Shown one piece after another: positions 1 through 7,699 of a stretch of DNA of 34,146 nt. Below the pieces are notes generated by a model. The model had not been told where the DNA came from, ran no database searches, and saw nothing but the letters and a program-made list of their open reading frames with translations. Position 1 is the stretch's first letter. Each line of letters starts with the position of its first letter. Location: NCBI GenBank assembly GCA_022564545.1, contig JADFLG010000016.1, positions 1 to 34,146 on the forward strand, read 5' to 3'. This DNA comes from Chloroflexota bacterium (lineage in GTDB: Bacteria > Chloroflexota > Dehalococcoidia > Lucifugimonadales > Lucifugimonadaceae). Both the position numbers and the translations under genes were made by a program.

Positions 1-655
1 CAACGCACTTTGCGCGGGCCATCCTGACGTATTCCGAATCGAGCACGTCGAGCATAGCGGGGCGGGTAATCCTCATATAGAACGCGAAGCCACCGGCTGC
101 CAGCGTGATGGTCGGCAACACAAGGTGTTTAACGTCCCAGATGCTGTCGCCCTTCAGAGCTGCCGGGAATATTTGCCAGTGAACCGCAAATAATAGGATC
201 AGGACCAGCCCCAACCAGAACGAGGGGACTGCCTGTCCAAGAAGCGCGAAAAACCTGCCTAGATAGTCCCAGATTGAGCCGCGCTTTACTGCGGATAACA
301 CCCCGAGCGGTATACCGATCAAGAACGAAAGCAGGAACGCCGCCGCGCCCAGACGAATCGTCGATGGAAGTCTCTGCGTCACAACGCGGAAGACAGGCTT
401 TCGGTCGAGAATCGTCTCTCCCATGTCGCCCTTGAGTGTGCGACCAAGCCAGAGTGCGTACTGCACTGGGATCGGGCGGTCCAGTGCGAGCCTCTTGCGA
501 AGGGCCACTTCGCCTTCCGCCGTGAGTCCGTATCCGGAGGTTGCGTAGAGAAGAAGCGGGTCACCGGCGGCGCGCGACAGTATGAAGACTATTGCGGTCG
601 CCACTACGATGCTGACGAGCGAGAAGACGAACCTGCGAATAATAAAACGCCGCAT
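1..655 (-). CDS. Peptide/nickel-type ABC transporter permease, DppB-like, 3' part missing (window edge)
   Basis: Inner-membrane permease subunit of a family-5 (oligopeptide/dipeptide/nickel) ABC importer. Reading the minus strand from ATG at 655 gives 218 codons with no stop before base 1. The start is MRRFIIRRFVFSLVSIVVATAI, with a positively charged N-terminus and a first membrane span at about residues 8-28. The DppB features follow: RAAGDP near residue 29, LDRPIPVQY near 58, and spans near 95-115 and 135-155. AAGGFAFYMRITRPAML, near residue 190, begins the region that contacts the ATPase. AAGGAACGTA just upstream is a reasonable ribosome site. It lies 221 bases downstream of the binding protein on the same strand, in the usual order. 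The last third lies outside the window. Substrate is unknown; peptide, nickel and sugar branches share this architecture. Confidence 0.92.
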   Translation of the reverse strand, partial: MRRFIIRRFVFSLVSIVVATAIVFILSRAAGDPLLLYATSGYGLTAEGEVALRKRLALDRPIPVQYALWLGRTLKGDMGETILDRKPVFRVVTQRLPSTIRLGAAAFLLSFLIGIPLGVLSAVKRGSIWDYLGRFFALLGQAVPSFWLGLVLILLFAVHWQIFPAALKGDSIWDVKHLVLPTITLAAGGFAFYMRITRPAMLDVLDSEYVRMARAKCV

Positions 656-800
656 TACGTTCCTTGAGTCACACGAGAAAACTGCCCATTATCAGAGATC
701 GCTGAGAGTACCATAATTCTGTTCTGAAACGGGGGTGTCAGACCATATACGCCAGCGCGATTCATGCGGTTTTCAGACTGCAAACTCACTTAAATTCGAA

Positions 801-824
801 GAGGCCCGCCAACTGGCGGGCCTC
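801..824 (-). terminator. Strong hairpin after the solute-binding protein gene
   Basis: Perfect 10-bp inverted repeat (GAGGCCCGCC/GGCGGGCCTC) with a 4-base loop, 53 bases beyond the stop codon of the binding protein. On the minus strand it is followed by TTCGAATTT, a moderately T-rich tail. It lies between the binding protein and its permease, so partial termination here could keep the permease transcript less abundant than that of the binding protein. The plus-strand tail (TCCTTATTT) is also T-containing, so it may work both ways. Confidence 0.75.
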
Positions 825-876
825 TCCTTATTTCAAGTCAACTGCCGGTTGCAATTGAACTGCTCAGGACATCGGA

Positions 877-2832
877 CTATTGCAGTTCGAGGTTCCAGAG
901 AGAGTTCAGGTTGCTGGCGGCTGCCAGGTCCATCTTGAAGCTCTTGATCTTCTTGTTGTTGAAGTAGAAAGCGTCCGGGATGGCGACTACACCAGGCTGA
1001 AGGACCTGGTCGTAGACGTATGCGAGGTACTCGTTCGCAGCAATCGTCGCGGTTGCGGAGTCAGGGGCCTCGGCCATTCGCCTGTAAAGGTCAAGGATGA
1101 CTGGGGATTCGAATCCACATGCGAAACCACCACGTGTGAGGGTCGTCTGCACAAGGCCCTTCGGGAAGTGCCACGGGTTCGACTCTCGGCCCTTGTCACA
1201 TGAAGTGATCCAGGGGTGCGTGTTGGACCGGCCAACAACAGTCGGTCGGAACGTCGCGTACGAGAACTTCAGGGAGAAGGTGGTGAGGCCGATGTCCTGC
1301 CAGAAACCGGCAACGGCATCAGCAACTTCACCTGTGATGGAAGCACCACCACCGAGCTCAGGTCCCGCATAGATCGAGATCTCAAAGGCCCAATCGCCGA
1401 GAGGTCCGTCTTTCGGAGCAGAACCGCGCTGGTAGTCAAGTTCCTGCGCCTTGATCAGCGCTATGGCGCCGTCCGGGTCGTAGGGGTACTCGAACTTCGA
1501 GTCCCAGTTCGGGCTGGCTGTTGAGAAGTACTCAACGTGGACCACGCGGCCCAGGCCAGCGACCAGTGTCTCGTTGACGAGTTCGCGGTCGACAGCGATG
1601 GCCAGCGCACGGCGTATGTTTTTCGCCTGCTCCAGGTCGCCTTCACCATGTGACGCGCCGGGCTTGCCAATCCATGGTAGGTCGTGGACAAACGTCGCCT
1701 TTGTCGGAAGTGGTTGACCCTTGTTCGCGCCTCCGGCGTAAACGTCTTCCCAGAGGTTGCCTGAGAAGAAGATGCCGAGCTGAACAGCGCCACCGGCCGT
1801 GGTCTGAGTGAACTCAGTCAGGTCCAGCTTGGCTGCGTCCTTCGGCTCCAGGTGGGCCATGTCGACCTGACCGTTGCGGAGAAGCGACAGCCGGGTCGTG
1901 GGTTCGCTGACCTGAACGATCTGGATGCGTTCGGTCTTGGGTTCGAGTTCCGCCAGCCAGTGTGTGCCAGGCCGGTTGACGATCGTGTACGACTCGTCCC
2001 GGAGCCATTCCTCGACCTGGTAAGGACCGGTTGCCACGATATGGTCGCGGACCCAGTCGATGCCCATCTCGTCGAACGCCCTCTTGGAGAAGACGTTGAA
2101 TGCCTGGCCCGACTGGTTGACGTAGTCGTCTTTCCATGTCGAGTCGTATGCGTTGAAGTTGAACTCGATGGTCTCGTCGTCTATCGCGACCCACTCGCCC
2201 CAGAGACCGGCGAAGTCACCAGCCTGTCCGTGAATGGACTCGGGAGTCGTGATGCTGTTGGCGTCGTTCATCGAGAACGCCACGTCCGCGGCGGTCATGT
2301 CCCCAAAATCGTTGCCGTCAACGATCTGGAACGGCACGCCAGTCTGGATCTTCACAGTCGCCTTCGACAGATCCGGTGAGATCGTAAAGTCATTGGCGAG
2401 CCAGTTGAGAGTGCTGTCATCCGGTGCACGGCGGAACAGGGTCTCACCGATTCCGACGTTTTTCAGACCATCGGGAGACTGGGCCTGTCCCAGACCGTTT
2501 TCACTGCCCAGAGTTGTGCCGCCAACGGCGATAACCGCCGTGCCGGCCGGGGTCTGGGGGTCCGGGGCCTTGATAAGGTCTGCCACTACTTCGGGCGCCA
2601 TTGCGACTGGAGTTGCCGTGACTACGACTTCTACTGTGTCGCCCTTCTCGGTCACGATCACCGTTCGCTCAACGATGACTTCGTCACCTTTGACCTCGAC
2701 CTCGACGATCACGGTTTCTCTGATGATCACCGGCGCTGCCGCTTCATCAGCACCGCCACAAGCGGTTGCGACGACAATTACGCCGCCTACAAGAAGCCCA
2801 ATTAAGAGCTTCAATTTTCCATTAATAAACAA
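877..2832 (-). CDS. ABC transporter substrate-binding lipoprotein, family 5 (DppA/OppA type)
   Basis: Extracytoplasmic binding protein of a peptide-type ABC importer, 651 aa. The start is TTG at 2832 behind a strong Shine-Dalgarno (AGGAGG, 7 bases before). Residues 1-24 form a lipoprotein signal with lipobox ATAC, so Cys25 is the lipidated residue. Residues 36-75 are a low-complexity Val/Glu/Thr linker ending VTATP, a feature I associate with Chloroflexota binding proteins. The rest fits SBP_bac_5: the GIGETLFRR region near 125, ADVAFSMND near 180, VATGPYQVEEW near 265, and NIRRALAIAVDRELV near 405. A DppB-like permease follows on the same strand. The ligand cannot be read from sequence. No frameshift or truncation is seen. 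Confidence 0.93.
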   Translation of the reverse strand: MFINGKLKLLIGLLVGGVIVVATACGGADEAAAPVIIRETVIVEVEVKGDEVIVERTVIVTEKGDTVEVVVTATPVAMAPEVVADLIKAPDPQTPAGTAVIAVGGTTLGSENGLGQAQSPDGLKNVGIGETLFRRAPDDSTLNWLANDFTISPDLSKATVKIQTGVPFQIVDGNDFGDMTAADVAFSMNDANSITTPESIHGQAGDFAGLWGEWVAIDDETIEFNFNAYDSTWKDDYVNQSGQAFNVFSKRAFDEMGIDWVRDHIVATGPYQVEEWLRDESYTIVNRPGTHWLAELEPKTERIQIVQVSEPTTRLSLLRNGQVDMAHLEPKDAAKLDLTEFTQTTAGGAVQLGIFFSGNLWEDVYAGGANKGQPLPTKATFVHDLPWIGKPGASHGEGDLEQAKNIRRALAIAVDRELVNETLVAGLGRVVHVEYFSTASPNWDSKFEYPYDPDGAIALIKAQELDYQRGSAPKDGPLGDWAFEISIYAGPELGGGASITGEVADAVAGFWQDIGLTTFSLKFSYATFRPTVVGRSNTHPWITSCDKGRESNPWHFPKGLVQTTLTRGGFACGFESPVILDLYRRMAEAPDSATATIAANEYLAYVYDQVLQPGVVAIPDAFYFNNKKIKSFKMDLAAASNLNSLWNLELQ

Positions 2833-3027
2833 TCGAATTCCTCCTCAGACGTGCATTGACCCGAATTTTGGGCCTTGTTCGGAGACCAAACTTCAAGGTC
2901 AGATCCCCACGTCCATTGCATGTCCGATAACGCCAACCTGTTAAGGCACACCCGACCGCGTGCACGCGCTAGAGCGTGAACGCACGAGAGGCGCACCCCG
3001 GGAGGTGCATCGAAACTTAGCCGTGAA

Positions 3028-3057
3028 AGTATATGAAGCCTGATTTCAGAGTGTCAA
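3028..3057 (-). promoter_or_regulatory. Sigma70-type promoter for the peptide ABC operon
   Basis: On the minus strand TTGACA (3057-3052) is followed after 18 bases by TATACT (3033-3028): a perfect -35 box and five of six -10 bases. Transcription would start near 3020, about 190 bases before the TTG start of the binding protein. That leader contains an interrupted dyad at about 2959-2987 (CGTGC and ACGC paired with GCGT and GCACG) and a short GCACC/GGTGC hairpin at 2994-3007. No known riboswitch was recognised in it. Confidence 0.65.
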
Positions 3058-3105
3058 CATTCAGGCGGGCCTGCTTGCCATATCGAAACGCCTTTTTCCG
3101 GTCGT

Positions 3106-4092
3106 TTAGCTGACCCTGTGAGGGACGCGGCCATGTAGAAAATCGATGACGTTATCGATCACCATATTTAGAGAAACGTTCAGGGCCTCGCTCGTATTGG
3201 CGGCGATGTGGGGCGTGAGAATCACGTTGGGCAGGCGGGTCAACGGTGAATTCCGGTCGAGCGGTTCGGCATTGAAAACGTCCAGAGCCGCTCCAGCGAT
3301 TGTTTCGTTCGCCAGAGCTTCGGCCAGCGCACGTGAATTCACCAACTGGCCGCGGGCAGTATTGACAAACAGCGCCGTCGGTTTCATACGCGCAAATTCT
3401 GCGGCTCCAAACATCGAGCGTGTCTGGGGCGTAAGTCGTGCATGCAAAGAAATCGCGTCCGAATTTGCAAGCAATTCCGCAAAACTCACCTCGGTCCAAT
3501 TCGAACTCTCACCGCTGGCGACGGTCTCACTCAATGAACTCATCAGGATGCGCATGCCTATGCCCTCAGCAATCCGGGCCAAACGGATTCCGACCGCACC
3601 CGTGCCGACTACTCCCAGGGTCCTCCCGGCCAGTTGCGTGAGTTGCCCCCCCGGCCACTCACCCTCCCTGACCCTCAGGTCCAGTTGCGGGATCTTCCTG
3701 GCAAGGGAAAGCAGAAGGGCCAGTGCGTGTTCTGCAACGGCAACGGTGGCGGCGTTCGGTGTGTTTGTTACCACGATGCCCAGACGCCTGGTGGTTTCGA
3801 GCGCCACATGATCGACGGCGGTGCCCCAGATAGCCACGTGCTTCAAGCCCGGGGAAACCCCTTCGAGGACCGTATTTGTGACCCTGGTGGACGTACGGGC
3901 AACGATCAGCGTGTGAGCGCCCGAAACCCTTTCGATCAGCTCATATGCGCTTCCCGGCCGCCGGGTATGCGACATGATTTCGACGTCCGGCAGCCTGCGC
4001 AGGCGGGCGAGCGCGGCCGAATCGGCGAATACCGGCGGGTCGTCGTCGGGCACTACTACCCGGATCACTTCATCTGTTTGTTCTGAGGTCAA
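3106..4092 (-). CDS. D-2-hydroxyacid dehydrogenase (NAD-dependent)
   Basis: Cytosolic oxidoreductase of the D-isomer-specific 2-hydroxyacid dehydrogenase family (phosphoglycerate dehydrogenase / hydroxypyruvate or glyoxylate reductase group), 328 aa, which is normal length. The Rossmann glycine motif GTGAVG is at 163-168. The three family catalytic positions are intact: Arg247 in NTARGQ, Glu276 in FNAEP and His295 in LTPHIA. The start is TTG at 4092 with only a weak ribosome site. A GTG at residue 9 is an alternative. It is transcribed divergently from the corrinoid cluster with about 330 bases between them. Substrate is not predictable. A glycerate kinase lies at the far end of the window, so hydroxypyruvate/glycerate is possible but is only a guess. 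Confidence 0.9.
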   Translation of the reverse strand: MTSEQTDEVIRVVVPDDDPPVFADSAALARLRRLPDVEIMSHTRRPGSAYELIERVSGAHTLIVARTSTRVTNTVLEGVSPGLKHVAIWGTAVDHVALETTRRLGIVVTNTPNAATVAVAEHALALLLSLARKIPQLDLRVREGEWPGGQLTQLAGRTLGVVGTGAVGIRLARIAEGIGMRILMSSLSETVASGESSNWTEVSFAELLANSDAISLHARLTPQTRSMFGAAEFARMKPTALFVNTARGQLVNSRALAEALANETIAGAALDVFNAEPLDRNSPLTRLPNVILTPHIAANTSEALNVSLNMVIDNVIDFLHGRVPHRVS

Positions 4093-4419
4093 GTCGAAGT
4101 CCGCCGCTCGCTACTTTACTCACGGCCCTTTGGCCTGTTGGCCCGGGAGCCGATGATCGGGGGCCCGGTCTCTTCGTTTAGCGGGTTTACCGATAATCCC
4201 GAGGGCCTGGCTCCTAAAATATGGCTGGCGCAATGCGAGCATATAGGCGAGAGTCGGCTTTCGCCCGGACCGAACACTCATTCAGTGACCCCGATGATAC
4301 GATTGTGAGTCACTTTACTAGTGTGCGGCCTGTGCGTGGCCAATGTTCGGCCGGTACATTGCAAGTAGCCGACCAGCTGGCATAACGATTGTTTTGCGCG
4401 GAGGATGCAGGGGCTGAAT
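4093..4419. other. Divergent intergenic region between dehydrogenase and corrinoid cluster
   Basis: There are 327 bases without a credible gene. It must hold the promoters of both flanking transcripts, but I see no convincing -35/-10 pair. I looked for a cobalamin riboswitch (B12-box-like GCCACTG) and for a SAM riboswitch because of the downstream B12 genes, and saw neither. GC-rich partly palindromic stretches lie at about 4138-4171. Confidence 0.6.
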
Positions 4420-4764
4420 ATGGCGCGCGTTCGCGTAATGTACTGGAAAGAGATCCCCGTTCAGGTCCAGGCCGAGGATGCGAACGGGCGTGTTTCTCGA
4501 CAGCTTGAAGACCGTTTCCAGCAGGCTGCCGACATGGTTGCGATGCAGGACGGCAGCCAGGGGACGGACGAATACCTTGATGGATGGGGATTCGGCCCCT
4601 ACGAAGATGGTGAGGGGACGGCGACCGATGCCGCTGAAGCGGTTGCCGTTCGATTGGAGCATATGCCCGCCAACTTCACTTTAAAGATTATCGATATGCA
4701 CAAAGCTGGGACCAGGGACCCTGTTCCGGGTGCAATCGATCACTGGGCGCTGGACCTGGGTTAA
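4420..4764 (+). CDS. Small PF13769-like ('virulence factor' domain) protein of corrinoid methyltransferase clusters
   Basis: A 114-aa protein with no signal peptide or membrane span. MARVRVMYWKEIPVQVQ at the start, RVSRQLEDRFQQAADMVAM in the middle and GTDEYLDGWGF after it match what I remember of the PF13769 'Virulence_fact' family, whose members often sit beside RACo-type activators and B12 methyltransferases. Biochemical role is unknown and the family name is misleading. ATG at 4420 is preferred over the in-frame ATG at 4405. AGGGG lies 6 bases before 4420, while GGAGG directly abuts 4405. The C-terminus (residues about 88-114, TLKIIDMHKAG onwards) is less typical. It is the first gene of the cluster, 73 bases before the homocysteine methyltransferase. 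Confidence 0.75.
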   Translation: MARVRVMYWKEIPVQVQAEDANGRVSRQLEDRFQQAADMVAMQDGSQGTDEYLDGWGFGPYEDGEGTATDAAEAVAVRLEHMPANFTLKIIDMHKAGTRDPVPGAIDHWALDLG

Positions 4765-4837
4765 GTCTTAGTCTGCGGCATTTGTATCTGACACTATTAA
4801 TAACATGCTTCCATCAACAAAAACCCGGAGAAATCGC

Positions 4838-5749
4838 TTGGCAGCATCTGATCAGCATCCCGGCATTCTCGATCGTCTGGCGGCGGGCGACACGCTAATT
4901 TTCGACGGTGCGACCGGAACGTACTTGCAGCAGCACGGTCTGGAACCCGGTGGCAGCCCCGAACTGATGAACGCCAACGACCCCGATGTGGTCCGGGGGA
5001 TGGCAAAGACCTACTTCGATGCAGGGTCCGACATCGTCCTGACCAACTCGTTCGGCGGCAACAGGTTCATGCTGGCCAAATACGGCGCAGCCGAACGGCT
5101 GTTCGAGCTGAACCGTCTGGCGGCAGAGCACGCCCGCGCCGTGGCTCCTCCCGGCAAATATGTCGCAGGTTCGATCGGGCCAACAGGCGAATTCATCGAG
5201 CCGCTGGGCGATGTGACTGAAGACGAGTTGTACGATACGTTCGCGGAAATGTCGAAGGCATTCGAAGCGGGCGGCGCCGATGCCGTGATGGTCGAGACAC
5301 AACTCGGCCTCGAAGAAGCTGCCATTGCCGTTCGTGCGGCTAAAGAAAATACGGGTCTGGTTGCGATGGCGACGATGGTGTTCGACAAGGGGCCGCGCGG
5401 TTACTTCACTATGTTCGGCGTCACACCGGAACAGGCCGTCGAGGGCTTGCAGGAAGCCGGGGCCGATATTGTCGGGACCAACTGCGGGAGCGGCATCGAA
5501 CGGATGGTGGAGATTGCCACAAGAATGCGAGCGGTGACCGACGGATATCTCGTTGTGCAGTCGAACGCCGGTCTTCCTGAAATACGTCAGGGTGAGATCT
5601 GCTATCCGGAAACGCCCGAGTTCATGGCCGAGCATTACCGCAAACTGGCCGAATTGCCGATAAATATTCTCGGCGGCTGCTGCGGGACGACCGCAGAACA
5701 CATACGTGCGCTCGTACAATCCGTCAAAAGCGAACCAACACTGGTTTAA
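4838..5749 (+). CDS. Homocysteine S-methyltransferase family protein (MetH N-terminal module / BHMT type)
   Basis: Zinc-dependent TIM-barrel enzyme that transfers a methyl group to homocysteine (S-methyl donor side), 303 aa. It corresponds to the stand-alone first module of MetH. FDGATGTYLQQ lies near the start and GSIGPTGEFIEP near residue 110. The three zinc cysteines are present: Cys216 in GTNCGSG and Cys281-Cys282 in GGCCGTT. I take TTG at 4838 as the start because CGGAG lies 7 bases before it. The longer in-frame ATG at 4805 has no ribosome site and would add 11 basic residues. In this cluster it probably accepts methyl groups from the corrinoid protein at 7700-8449 to form methionine. 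Alternatives such as an S-methylmethionine or betaine donor cannot be excluded. Confidence 0.88.
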   Translation: MAASDQHPGILDRLAAGDTLIFDGATGTYLQQHGLEPGGSPELMNANDPDVVRGMAKTYFDAGSDIVLTNSFGGNRFMLAKYGAAERLFELNRLAAEHARAVAPPGKYVAGSIGPTGEFIEPLGDVTEDELYDTFAEMSKAFEAGGADAVMVETQLGLEEAAIAVRAAKENTGLVAMATMVFDKGPRGYFTMFGVTPEQAVEGLQEAGADIVGTNCGSGIERMVEIATRMRAVTDGYLVVQSNAGLPEIRQGEICYPETPEFMAEHYRKLAELPINILGGCCGTTAEHIRALVQSVKSEPTLV

Positions 5750-5771
5750 TTCGCGATTGGAGAGACGATCG

Positions 5772-6443
5772 ATGCCGACGCTGACTGAACAACCCCGTAT
5801 TGCGGAACGGATCAAGGAGCTTGGTCACTGTATCGAGCTCGTTTCGATCGACCCACACTTCCACGATGTGACCATAGGACTGTTCATCAAAGACGGCCTT
5901 ATGACGATCTGGTCGTTCAGTAACCGCGAGGGGATCGCTGGCCGGATCGAGGAGGTAAGGGACCGCTGTACCCGGCTTGGCGATGTAATTGCCGTCGAAG
6001 GGACCACAGACCAACTGAAGTTGACTTCAGATCTGTACCTTGACCGGGCGCTCAGGTTCATGTTCACCTTCGCGGTCGAGAAAGACCCTGCTCGCGAACT
6101 GCCCACCGGCAGGATTACTGCGCCCGATACCAAGACCAAGCTCGTTTTCGTGATAAACGGGGCTGAGGAAAACGGCAAGTATGTCTACACGATCTCAGCC
6201 GAGGGTCGTTCCGATAAAGCGGAGTTGAGGGTGAGGGCAACTGTTGGTGGATTTGTTCGATACTCTGACTGCGAGCGTGTCGACAAGAACAAATTCGCGT
6301 TTCCAGATGGAAAGCGTTACGACAGCTTTGCACGGTTGATCCTGCCGCTCGCCCGCAATGTCAGCGCCGTGGAATCGCAGTTGGCGGCAAGTGAACTTGA
6401 GGGACAAATGACGACTCAGACACTGGGATTTTCGCAAAGCTAG
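5772..6443 (+). CDS. Uncharacterised 223-aa protein of the corrinoid cluster
   Basis: I do not recognise this protein. ATG at 5772, 22 bases after the upstream gene, has GGAGAG about 9 bases before it. The protein is soluble by composition, with no signal peptide or membrane span. The first half (residues about 1-90) has DPHFHDVTIGLFIKDGLMT followed by helix-like IAGRIEEVRDRC. The second half is strand-rich (KTKLVFVINGAEENGKYVYTI, then KAELRVRATVGGFVRY). Two cysteines in the middle (RDRC, YSDC) are too far apart to suggest a metal site. Codon use matches its neighbours and it sits between the homocysteine and UroD-fold methyltransferases, so a role as accessory or substrate-recognition subunit is possible. 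That is inference from position only. Confidence 0.8.
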   Translation: MPTLTEQPRIAERIKELGHCIELVSIDPHFHDVTIGLFIKDGLMTIWSFSNREGIAGRIEEVRDRCTRLGDVIAVEGTTDQLKLTSDLYLDRALRFMFTFAVEKDPARELPTGRITAPDTKTKLVFVINGAEENGKYVYTISAEGRSDKAELRVRATVGGFVRYSDCERVDKNKFAFPDGKRYDSFARLILPLARNVSAVESQLAASELEGQMTTQTLGFSQS

Positions 6444-6506
6444 CCAGACCTGATCAAGATTTACAATACGGTCCCATGCAAGACGGACCAGGCGAAAAAT
6501 AAAAAA

Positions 6507-7550
6507 ATGTCACCCGTAGCCGAAAAAATGAAGCCCCGAGACCGAGTGCTGGCCGCACTCGCGGGCGAACCGGTCGACCGCCCGCCGGTCTGCACCCCGA
6601 CAAACGTTGCGACGGTTGAGTTGATGGACCTGGTCGACTCGCCATTTCCCGACGCTTGCCGCGACGGGGAGCTGAACGCTCGGCTGGCGGCCACTGCTTA
6701 CACCGAGCTCGGGTTCGACACGATCGCACCTTATTTCTCGATCATCCAGGAATCTTCCGCGCTCGGTTGCGACATGCAGTGGGAGCAGAAGGACAACTGG
6801 CCGACCGTCAGAATGTCGAACCCGATCTGGAAGAAAGCGTCCGACGTAAAGATCCCCGCCGGGTTTCTTGAGCACCGGGACACGAAAACGATCACCGATT
6901 CCATAAGCAGTCTGAAGAAGGAATATGGTCGCGAGGTGGTGATAGTCGGGAAGACGATGGGTCCGTGGACCCTGGCCTACCATGTTTTTGGCGTCGAACC
7001 GTTCCTGCTCGGTACCGTTGACGACCCGGACGAAACGATGAAGGCGCTTCATGCCCTGAAGGAAGTAACTATCCTGTACGGTCTGGCGCAAATAGATGCA
7101 GGCGCCGACGTTCTCACCCTGCCCGATCACGCAACCGGCGACCTTGTGAGCAGCGAGTATTACAGGCGGTTCCTGTTGGAGATGCACCAGGAGCTCAGAG
7201 AGGCGTTGCCGGTTCCGATCATGCTGCATATTTGTGGCAGTACGGTCGACCGGATGCCCTACATTGCGCAGACCGGCATGGCCGCGTTCCACTTCGATTC
7301 GAAGAACGACCCGGTCGAAGCTATGGCCGCCGTCGATGGCAAAATCCGGCTGGTCGGGAATATCAACAACCCGACCACGCTGTACGCACGCGGACCTGAA
7401 GAGGTGAGGGCCGAGGTCTACGCGGCCCTCGATGCCGGGGTGCAGTTGATCGCCCCCGAGTGCGCGATTCCGCTCAAGACCAAGCTGGAAAACCTGCTCG
7501 AGATCCCGATTGCGATCGAAGACTGGGTTGCGGAGCGAGGCAAGAACTAG
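6507..7550 (+). CDS. Corrinoid-dependent methyltransferase, uroporphyrinogen decarboxylase family (MtaA/CmuA type)
   Basis: TIM-barrel methyltransferase of 347 aa. MKPRDRVLAALAGEPVDRPPV is the typical beginning of UroD-fold methyltransferases. The MtaA/CmuA zinc motif His-X-Cys...Cys is complete: His241 and Cys243 in LHICGS, and Cys319 in PECAIP. This separates it from true HemE, which lacks the zinc site. Such enzymes move a methyl group between a corrinoid protein and a thiol or other nucleophile. The corrinoid protein lies 149 bases downstream. The direction and small substrate are unknown. It could demethylate a donor or act on a second acceptor. ATG at 6507 is given. ATG at 6528, seven codons later, is a possible start because homologues usually begin MxPRERV. 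Confidence 0.9.
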   Translation: MSPVAEKMKPRDRVLAALAGEPVDRPPVCTPTNVATVELMDLVDSPFPDACRDGELNARLAATAYTELGFDTIAPYFSIIQESSALGCDMQWEQKDNWPTVRMSNPIWKKASDVKIPAGFLEHRDTKTITDSISSLKKEYGREVVIVGKTMGPWTLAYHVFGVEPFLLGTVDDPDETMKALHALKEVTILYGLAQIDAGADVLTLPDHATGDLVSSEYYRRFLLEMHQELREALPVPIMLHICGSTVDRMPYIAQTGMAAFHFDSKNDPVEAMAAVDGKIRLVGNINNPTTLYARGPEEVRAEVYAALDAGVQLIAPECAIPLKTKLENLLEIPIAIEDWVAERGKN

Positions 7551-7599
7551 CTTACGAAAAAACCCCCGTTTTGAACAACAGCTCGTTTTCTGGCGTTTT

Positions 7600-7636
7600 C
7601 CGGCAATCCAATGAGACAATGAATGATTGGCGCCGG
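7600..7636 (+). promoter_or_regulatory. Imperfect intercistronic hairpin before the corrinoid protein gene
   Basis: CCGGC and CCAAT (7600-7612, three-base bulge) pair with ATTGG and GCCGG (7626-7636, one-base bulge) around a 13-base loop. There is no T-run after it, so it is more likely an RNA-processing or stability element than a terminator. It lies in the 149-base gap between the UroD-fold methyltransferase and the corrinoid protein. Confidence 0.4.
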
Positions 7637-7699
7637 TTCTGAAACAGCGTTGTTTTCCAAATTCACAAGACCGTGTGCCCACACGTTTAGAGATAATTA

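Noticed and set aside
4093-4419. Cobalamin or SAM riboswitch before the corrinoid cluster
   Set aside because: I looked for the B12-box and for SAM-box helices and found none. The region cannot be called a riboswitch.
6510-7682. 390-codon minus-strand frame opposite the UroD-fold methyltransferase
   Set aside because: No motif or ribosome site, and composition typical of an antisense shadow. The plus-strand gene carries a full zinc motif.
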